From positions 13,516,001 through 13,580,000 of the forward strand of contig NC_135250.1 of assembly GCF_964204865.1 (NCBI RefSeq): DNA of 64,000 nucleotides, written 5' to 3'. The translations under genes were made by a program, and so were the position numbers. Positions 55,801-64,000 of the stretch are shown one piece after another. The notes beneath the pieces are model-generated. The model searched no databases. It worked only from the letters and a program-made list of their open reading frames with translations, and had not been told where the DNA came from. Position 1 is the first letter of the stretch, and each line of letters starts with the position of its first letter. This DNA comes from Styela clava (lineage: Eukaryota > Chordata > Ascidiacea > Stolidobranchia > Styelidae).

Positions 55801-58286
55801 TACGCCAAGTCCATAGAATCGATGCATTGAAAGTTATATAATGATATATATTATATATCATATATTCCCATTTGAAAAATAGCGTTATCAGTTCGGGATG
55901 ACGCTCTAAATCTAAAATTACCAGTGATCCTACACAAAGTTGGTTCTACAGGAGTCCATTCGCTGCATGCTGTTTTCCGAATCACGGCGCGTTCATAACT
56001 CACTATTATACAAGCTAGATAAAAATCATATACTACCTTCAAAGTTTTACTAGAATTTTTTACTAGAATTTTAACCATCCATAATCATACCACAAGAAAA
56101 GTTACTTACCACAAAAAGAACTTATTTCATGCATCGGTGCTCAATTTCGATAGCAAAATAATCGCCTAAAACAAAATGTTTTTATTTGAAAAAATCTCCC
56201 ATTATGTATTGAAGACAACTCATGTACAACCGTAAATATATCGAACCAACGACTAAAAATCATCTCCTGGTGACTATGAATAGATGGGAATAATAGATCC
56301 CATGTTATTTCTCATATTCAAGTAGTTATATTAAAAATCAGGAATTTAGAACGTAAAGATTATATAAAAAAAAAACGATTTTGATCAAGTTTTGATTGTG
56401 TTACCATTGTAATAATAATTTCGTCACTAGCAGTTCTCAATTCGAACAACAACCGTGTATACAAAACCATAGTTTGTTTTATTTCTTTCATATAATTCTC
56501 ATCTTTAAATAGCTGCAATAATTCATAGGGTGTCACTGCTAGTTAACCTTTGGAGGCTTTCTATGATTCTCATCACCTGTGATTAGCAATGTTTTGCCCC
56601 CTTTTGTAAATGTGTGTTTCATTTATACAGGGTGATGAATAAATATTAATATTTGATTACAAGTTGTTAAGTGTCGTTACGTAAATATAGTCAGAATGAT
56701 ATATTTAGTGATTTGTCAACCAAAAACAAAAAAAAATTAAAAACACACATACAAAAAAGAAAATATTTGGACGTTAATTTGGCTTCTATCTGGTCGGTGA
56801 AGCAGGTCTAGCCCACTTCTTCATGCATCTGACTTGGCAATTCTGATTGGGCAATTTGGCATTAGGTGACTCCAATTATAATCAGCTTGACGATATCTTT
56901 TGAGAAATATTTTTCTATCCAAAGTATATAACTCCTGTTGCTTAATTCGGTATCCAATTCGGCAATTCTCATAAAATTATTAAGTTGGTGGGGCAAAATA
57001 ATTTATTCTTTTTTTTTTATTTGTATATTTTTCTTTTTACTAATTAATTAATTTTATTCTCTCGCTTTTTTCACTCCCGACTTATCATGTCTCAGTCATG
57101 ATGATTGTATGCGTGTGTGCGTGCGTACCTTAATTAGTTTTAATACTTTTGGGTAAGCGAACACGTACTACTACTTTTATCAATACCTTCCCACCTAAAA
57201 TACGCTATAAACCTTACTTGAGGTTTCGTTTGCTTTCTCGATTCTACAATCAGTTTTATTTATTTTTGTTTTCATCAATTATTTTATCGTCTATTGCTGA
57301 TTACGAAGTCGAAATAAACTTATACTTACTTATACTTATACTAAACATTGTTTTTTGGTAAAGACGTGAGGGAGTGATACGACCATACGGCCATTCAATT
57401 CAGCTCTTCCCATTATCACTGTTATGTAGAGAATTCACATTGGGTTACTGTATATGCATGCAACGGCCAATAAGTAACATCATTAAAAATAAAAATGTAT
57501 TCATGTCTGAGTGAGAATTGGGCTCAGTGATTATTTTAGTGAATATTCAACTAATCCCAATGAGCATTTTTGAATAATGATTCAGCTATACACTGCATAA
57601 GTAGGATCTTGCGAAGTAGGCCTCCTGTAGACTATATGAAAGAGGATGGTAATTTCATGATGAAGGGAAGCAAGAATTAAAATTTTGCATGTACAAAGAA
57701 GGTTACAATTAAATTAACGATTGCTTATAGGTATTTTTCAACATAGACTGGTTTTTGTTGGTAAATAACCAGCGCATGTTTAAATATAATTGTAAGTATT
57801 TTTATATCATTACATAGTCATAAAATTGGTCTTCCAAAAATCGTAAATAGTCAATCATCAGAAAGATAATTTTCTAGATGTCAACACAGATTTGCAATGG
57901 GAAAATGTTTTCAAATCATTATCTTTTTTAGAGTTAAATTAATTTGTCTTATTTGGAACCGAAAGTCCCAAGGTAATAATTTGGTATTTTACAATCGGAA
58001 CAAATTTTCCAAATTTGGTAAATCGGACTCCAAAACGTTCGTGTAAACACCTCAACATGACACTCGGTAATATACATTTATTTTTTGACTGACGTGATTG
58101 TGTGGCCAGTGGTCACTGGTAGAATGTAGAGAATATGTGCCGTACCTACACTACAGCTATACGAGTTATACGAACTGGTGCAGAAGCAATCGGAAGGTCT
58201 TGTTGATTACATAATGATGGTCTGCAAATAGATACAACAATATCGCTAACGCTACCGAGCGGTACGATCCAACCCAGCTAAGTAAT
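55801..58286. other. Intergenic region with repeat tails
   Basis: No gene is recognised. At 57297-57340, GCTGATTACGAAGTCGAAAT followed by ACTTATACTTACTTATACTT is the tail of a repeat also seen at 17.80 kb; the preceding ~300 bp may be its 3' UTR. An AT microsatellite-like stretch lies at 55838-55866. Confidence 0.4.
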
Positions 58287-58845
58287 CGAGGGTCTGATGT
58301 AGTTTCTTACCTAACATACTTCTAGTGGGCGTAACATGACAATTTTTTTACATATCAATCCTAACCCCCACCTGACCACACCATCCAAAAATTACGTCAC
58401 TACGACGTCACAGTGACGTAATAGAGCGCTTCAAACTATGCGAACTGTCATCCAAGACGCGCAGACGAGAACCCGAAATCGAACAGCCATTTCTCTCGTT
58501 TTCTCGTCGCAACGATCCCGATAGGAGAGAGGTCGCTGACGTCAGTCAGTTCTTTATCGTCGGCGCCGATGCTATTTCGCGCGATCGTACGAGTATTTGA
58601 CAAGCTCTATGACGTGATTGTGACGTCGTAGTGACGTAATTTTTGGATGGCGTAGTCAGGTGAGGGTTAGGATTGGCATGTCAAAAAATTGTTATGCTAC
58701 GCCTACTAGAAGTACGTTAGGTACGAAACTACACGAGACCCGTTTGGATGGTGTAGTCAGGTGGGGGTTAGGATTGATACCTGAAAAAATTGTCATGCTA
58801 CGCCCACTATAAGTACGTTAGGTAAGAAACTACATGAGACCCTCG
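58287..58845. mobile_element. 559 bp long-armed inverted-repeat element
   Basis: The outer arms read CGAGGGTCTGATGTAGTTTC and, inverted, CGAGGGTCTCATGTAGTTTC, continuing for about 100 bp (TTACCTAAC, GGGCGTAACATGACAA, TCCTAACCCCCACCTGAC). The right arm is duplicated (58648-58735 and 58743-58845). Inside are further inverted AATTACGTCAC / GTGACGTAATT blocks with many TGACG units, and a perfect TGACGTCA at 58537. It ends 110 bp before the TRIP11 start codon. Confidence 0.85.
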
Positions 58846-58954
58846 ACGTACGATACCGGTACCGTTATGCTGTAAATACGGTAATGTTTTATGATTCATA
58901 ATTATATTTCAGTCAAGCATGGATTAAACTAGACTAGTTTAACCTAATTTGAAT

Positions 58955-61468
58955 ATGTCGTGGCTTGGAGGACTGAATGACAGTTTTAATCAAATTTCTT
59001 CCTTTACTGGACAACTAGGTGGACAATTATCTAATTTTACAAAAGAAGTGCTAACCGAAGATGCTGATAATGAAATTGGTATGCTATCACCTGATTACTG
59101 TATTACTACTGTACTAGGCCAGACACACAATTTTGTTGTCTTGAGAAGTACCGCTTTAATACTGTAATATGTTTATCTTCCAATGGAAATAGGAATAGAA
59201 TCACAATAAAATCAATATTGAAATTTATAGTTCATATTGGTTTCGGTCAATACCGGTACAGCAATAGCAATGTTATTTCGAATGACAATAGATTTCTGTA
59301 TTTACGGAAATAACTTAGCAAACAAGCTCTCGTTCCAACACTGATAACCTAGATTGGTTATGGTTTAAGACACCACATGATATATTCATTTATTGATTTA
59401 TAGGATATTAATTTTATAATCCAAATCCCAGAACCCAATTTTATTTTATATATTCTCAAAAAATTAAAAAAAATTACTTAATTTTGAACAAGATGGTATT
59501 GGAGTGATGAATAAAAATAACATATTCTTTTTCCATGAAATAGAAAGTAGGCCATATTTCTAAGCATTCGATAGATCACAGTCTAACTTCTTCAGATAAA
59601 CAGGATCTATACATTGGACTATTGCCTATACAGTTGTACCAGTTTTTATGATTTTTTAACTTGCATCACTTTTTATGTTTAATTAAAACAATGATTCCTA
59701 TCTTATTGATGTTCATTAGTGTTCTTGGTATAATTCTGTCGCACCTCCATCTTCAACTAGTTTTATCTGAAGAAGTTGTACTATGGTCTAACCAAAGCTC
59801 GCAAATATTGGTACTTGGAATTTTGTGAGAAGAGATTACGCTATTCTTATTTGATACGAATTGGACCTTCGGATAATTTTGGTAAATTACGTTATTGATG
59901 TTGGTATTCTTTCTCCTATTGTTGTGAAAAAATCACTTTCATCATTACTAGACCTATTGGTTTATAATTTTCTGTGGTTAAAGATTGTTGTTTTGGCTAA
60001 GAGGCTATTTCGCTATGAGACTAACTTTTATTTCTGTATATAGTGCGAAAAATTCTATGGGATTGTTTTTTTTGTGTGTGATGACACCATCAAAGTTGAA
60101 ATTTGCGCACTTTGTGGTTTCTACGCTGACGTTCGCGACCTGGTGGTCAGTCGAAATCTAGAAGACTACCGTACCGATACTGTGAACATCCGTACTACTT
60201 CGTTTTGGTCTGTGTGCTCAGCACATATATTTTACATAGATTTTTTGTTTATATTGCAGATGGTTCGACATATCACCTATTTGTAAATTTTCTGGGTATA
60301 GAGACAAATGTTTAGGGCTTAATACTTTCTGAATCTTAGCGGTGTATGCCCAGTTGTCAAGTCTTGGATGCATAATATAGAAAAATACAAATAAACTATT
60401 ATTCGATTATGCCAGCATGTTTTTTTTATGCATATATTAAAGAGTTCCGCGAAGAGCTTGTGGGGAATCATGTGGGGAACAAGTTTTACCAGTTGATATA
60501 TTTAGTTGATTTTTATTTACTCGAGTATCCTATTGCATTATTATTCTATTATTTTTCCAAATGCTTGCTCTGAGGTTCTTCCTGATATCAATCACTGTGT
60601 ATATTTTAGGACAAATTGATTGCCAATATTACAAATCAATGAACCTTAGATTTGATATTCTATTAAAAAATGCGACAGCCAATATCAGCGTGGATGCTAA
60701 ATTTTTAGCAGAAAAATTTTGACATAAATATTCCTAGAGTTGTCTTGCAAATTGTTAGAAATTAATACTATTCTGTTATTCTATCACTCATATCAATTCA
60801 TTTTGATCATTTTATGTCAAAAAAAACATATATCTTGAGTAAAATATTGAACCCTGGAATAAAAGATTGCCCAAATGACCATCGTTCTTTAAAAAATGAC
60901 GAGTTTATAGGTCACAAGTCAAAGGTCATTTCACATTTACCTATTTAAAAAGATATTTGAAATATTTGATATTCAGCAAAAATGTTCAGTGGAAACATTT
61001 GTTAGGGGTTACATCAATCTTCTAAGAGGTATATAACTGACAGCAAAAACTAGTTACAGTTACCAGTGTTTAATAAAATATCTTAGGTTGCTGTATTTAT
61101 TTGCTTCTGTTTTTTTTATGTCAGGACTAATAATTTATTCTGTTACATTTAACATCACCAATATTTTTCTTTCAGATTATGGAGTTGAAGCAAAAAAGTT
61201 GGAAGATCAACAAAAACAAAATGCAGTATTGGTAATTTAGATTTCACTTTTTTATTTTCTTCGTCATTGAGAACAATAGTAATGAAAAGTTTTGTTTTTT
61301 GGCTGGAACTTTTGTTTTATTGACTCCATTTACTGAATTTATATTCTTATAAAACAGATACAAAATTTGAAGCAAGAAAATATAGATTTGAAGCAGAAAG
61401 TTCACACAGCTGAACTACACATAAGTACTTCTGGGATTGAATATGAAGCAAGATTGGAAAAGAAAACT
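58955..61468 (+). CDS. TRIP11: GMAP-210 (thyroid receptor-interacting protein 11), first three coding exons, partial
   Basis: Exons 58955-59078, 61176-61231 and 61358-61468 join in phase and encode 97 residues. The N-terminus SWLGGL, then SSFTGQLGGQLSNFTKEVL, matches the curvature-sensing ALPS-type amphipathic helix that begins GMAP-210. It is rich in Ser, Thr and Gly with bulky hydrophobics and few charges. The following LKQENIDLKQKVHTAELHIS and ARLEKKT are start-of-coiled-coil sequence. GMAP-210 is a cis-Golgi golgin that tethers small vesicles and carries IFT20. The start is the ATG at 58955; an in-frame TTG upstream is not needed. An AG acceptor-like site (TATTTCAG, AG at 58912-58913) lies ~40 bp upstream. 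Intron 1 is 2.1 kb. Later exons were not found in the last 2.5 kb. Confidence 0.82.
59575..59800. repeat. Inverted-repeat segment in TRIP11 intron 1
   Basis: GTCTAACTTCTTCAGATAAA near 59581-59600 recurs inverted as TTTTATCTGAAGAAGTTGTA near 59761-59780, with GGTCTAACC outside. Possibly a small foldback repeat. Confidence 0.4.
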
Positions 61469-64000
61469 GTAAGTGTAATATTACACCTAAGTGTTATCAT
61501 CCATTATCCTTACTTCTTTCACTCCTGTAGGTGACAATCTACTTAGTTGCAGTCAGTTCTTCTACCATATCAATTGTGGATTATCACTATTTGAGAAACT
61601 TTAAGACTCATGCGAATTTTATTTTGGTTTGCTCGAGTTTGTGCAAAATAGTATGTATACCGGGTATGGAGACAGTGATTTTAAATTGAAGAGGGTTGAT
61701 GACCCCAGGGTTGTAATGAACCTCCCATCAGTCATAGACAGGGAATCCATATCGTCCTTATTTCTGAGATTTGTCCTTATTTTTGATATATTTTTAGCTT
61801 GCGTCCTCATTTTTGGCTTGCATGTCCTTATTTTGTCATATTTGTATTTCATAAAGCAAGCTTTGTGTTGTTTGTTTTATCGCCAAAGCTTTATTGTGGC
61901 ATCATAAAAGCAACACAATCTTATTTGGAACACAAACGAGCAAGACACAAATAGGCATGAAGCATTGTTAGTGTGGCGATCCTTTGTCGTGGTGGTGGTT
62001 ATTTTAGCCCAGATTTAAAAATGAGCAAATGTAAGAACGTTTTTCGTGATTAGTACGGGGAAGAATTCAAAGTTAAACGAAGTTTGAAGGGTGAGTGCTT
62101 GGCACACTGTGATGTCTGTAATTGTTACATTATCCTGGAGGCTCATAATGCAGAAATTTTTTCAGTCAGCCTTATTTTGAGTTCCAGATCGATGGAATAC
62201 CTGGTCATAGGTGTAGCCATGGCATGGCCCCCTCTCAGAAATTTTCAACAATATTTTTTAAATGCAATTTTGCTGGATTTGCAGTGAGATAAATTCTTAC
62301 GCCTCTTCAAATACCATTTTACTCTATTCTTGAATGATTGACTGAAAGCCGGTCGTTTCCTGGCTTGTTATAAATAAATGAATCAATCGAGATAGATGAT
62401 AATGTGCGCTTATATACCTTTGATTACTTCGACAGTGAAGTAAGTATGTAGAGGAATTTACACAGTGCAACCACGACGTAAGTCGCAACGCCACTAGGTG
62501 TCGCCCCGCTGAAACACGATAAATTGCTCGTGGTTAAAAGGAAAGCCTTTCGCTTACCTTGCACCAAAGTGGCTAAAAAATTTATAGTCACTTTGCCTTG
62601 CACTCGTTCATTAACGGCGTTCATTACATTCCAGCGAATTGCTAACGAAAAGCTGTTAATTATTTTCAACGTTTCCCTCGCTTTGCGCTGAAACACGGCT
62701 TGAATAAATTCCAGTGTTTTCCTCGTGCCGCGCCTTGCTCATTGGGTTAATTCGTCAAGACTAAAAACAACTAAAAACTGACTAATTTAATGCAGGGATG
62801 TCCAAATCAAATTTAAATTCAAATATCGCAAACTTCAAATACTGTTTGTTCGTGTTTATAATAATCCCGAATATGGCGCACATATCCTAGCGTCGTCGTC
62901 CATGTGTGGTTCGGCAATATATTACAGCTGACATGGAAGAATTTCGATAAACGCCGACTTGAAGAACTTATAAGACTTCGAGGACGTTTTTGATTGAAAA
63001 TATTTTCTTATCGTGTATTTTAACTTAGTCAAGATGGTTAAGGCGTCCTCGGCAAATTGTGTCTTAATTAGTTGTTTTCATCCTCAGTTTCGATAGTGAC
63101 CGAACATAACAGGAAATTTTTTCATTTCTTGTAATTTAGCGCGTATAAAATAGCTCGTATTTAATATCTATCGCGGATTTCGTCGGCATCCGGCGTTGAT
63201 GGCAACATCGTTCTGTTTAAGTTAGCGGTATTCATTTACAAACAAAAATACATAACAGTCGACACGAAATATTAAAATCAGCGCAGAGTTCAAAAATAAA
63301 ACACGTTTTAGAAGAAAGGACAGAGAAATAACGACTAAGAACGGTATGGTATGTTTGTGTACTTTTGTTTACCATCGTCATCATAATCAAATAAGTTAAA
63401 CCCGATTCCCAAATTTCCGTCCGCCAATAATGGAGAATAAAGATGGAAAAACGTGTTTTATAATGAATAATGAAAAAAAAAAACGAATTTCAAACGGGGG
63501 GACACGATCCCCGTAACCCCCCGCTGGTTGCGCCACTGACCCAACGGGCTGGATTTGGCCTGTGGGCCGTAGTTTGCCCATGTCAGATTTACAGCTTTTG
63601 CTAGATAATCTTGATTAGGTATTGGAAAACATCGAATTAGATTTTTATCATTGTGTGAGTCGATTTCGCTTATTGCAACACATATATCAAACCAGGTTTA
63701 AAGTTTTTTTCATTATATTTGCCCTTTGAAATTTTCTCGCATCAAGCGCACATCATCTTTCACCTCTATGAAGATCAGGGTAAACAGAATCTAATTATTA
63801 AACCTATATGGTTATATCTTTTAAAACGTACATTGATAATGTATTACAGTGACTTATTAGACAAATTTCACTTTGGGGATACTTCACCAAACTATAGTAA
63901 TTGGCTGTATCGTTATGATGTGTTATTAAACCTTTTTGACACATGAACTTAGGTAATAATGCATTAGTGCAATGTATTTTTAATTTTTGGTTTGGCCAGA
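61469..64000. other. TRIP11 intron or downstream region with hAT fragments
   Basis: At 61753-61845, repeated TGTCCTTATTTTTG-like units resemble a hAT subterminal region, and CAGGGTTGTAATGAACCTC (61707) may be its end. CAGGGATGTCC lies at 62794. At 63551-63588, GGCCTGTGGGCCGTAGTTTG then CCCATGTCAG is a hAT-type end in inverted orientation. An open frame at 63719-63946 (75 codons) is unrecognised. No further TRIP11 exon found. Confidence 0.4.

Noticed and set aside
58949-58954. Start two codons upstream of the TRIP11 ATG
   Set aside because: The codon there is TTG; the ATG at 58955 gives the conserved MSWLGG start.
62794-63588. A single hAT element bounded by CAGGGATGTCC and an inverted CATGGGCAAACT end
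   Set aside because: The two termini do not match each other and no shared 8 bp flank was found, so they are listed as separate fragments.
63719-63946. 75-codon frame near the window end as a TRIP11 exon
   Set aside because: It has no coiled-coil heptads and no clear splice sites.

Overview
The window is an AT-rich animal nuclear sequence (roughly one third G+C by eye). It has spliced genes with canonical GT-AG introns, a tRNA-derived SINE, several hAT-type DNA transposons, a Ty3/Gypsy-type and a non-LTR retroelement relic, and a long satellite. Recognisable genes are metazoan: PDCD2L, MRPL10, ESF1, the 5' end of TRIP11 (GMAP-210), a THAP-domain protein, a secreted cysteine-rich thrombospondin-repeat protein and a type I membrane protein with an acidic repeat ectodomain. 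Intron density, gene sizes and a run of three apparently intronless same-strand housekeeping genes fit a compact marine invertebrate such as a tunicate. That placement is inference and weak.

Layout. 0.08-1.87 kb: a decayed hAT element with terminal inverted repeats and a near-perfect target duplication. 3.17-3.80 kb (-): a THAP-domain gene whose start codon lies 17 bp outside a very large palindromic structure (3.8-16.6 kb). That structure has two tandem arrays of the same ~187 bp satellite in opposite orientation, capped by matching ~150 bp terminal segments around a 4.8 kb centre. The right array carries a 749 bp higher-order repeat. 16.8-18.7 kb: MITE and hAT fragments. 19.1-23.5 kb (+): PDCD2L, MRPL10 and ESF1, closely spaced and possibly an operon. 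23.7-29.0 kb: two hAT transposase relics (-), one inside an element with an 8 bp target duplication, plus a second copy of the 16.8 kb MITE. 30-33 kb: hairpin-forming repeats. 34.0-37.7 kb (+): a seven-exon secreted protein gene with a good TATA box. 38.4 kb: a 228 bp hAT MITE with a perfect target duplication. 39.7-47.8 kb (+): an eight-exon type I membrane protein with about 22 copies of a 14-residue repeat and two dileucine motifs; two SINEs sit in its introns. 51.7-55 kb: a broken Gypsy-type element. 55.2-55.8 kb: a LINE reverse transcriptase relic. 58.3-58.8 kb: a long-armed inverted-repeat element immediately upstream of TRIP11, whose first three coding exons lie at 58.96-61.47 kb. The remainder of TRIP11 was not found and presumably lies beyond the window.

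Functionally, PDCD2L and ESF1 both relate to ribosome assembly and MRPL10 to mitochondrial ribosomes, so the three-gene cluster has a common growth/translation theme. The two surface or secreted genes at 34-48 kb are extracellular proteins with lineage-specific repeats. The most unusual structure is the satellite-armed palindrome next to the THAP gene; its closest conceptual analogues are Foldback/Galileo elements with tandem-repeat terminal inverted repeats, but no transposase was found inside it.
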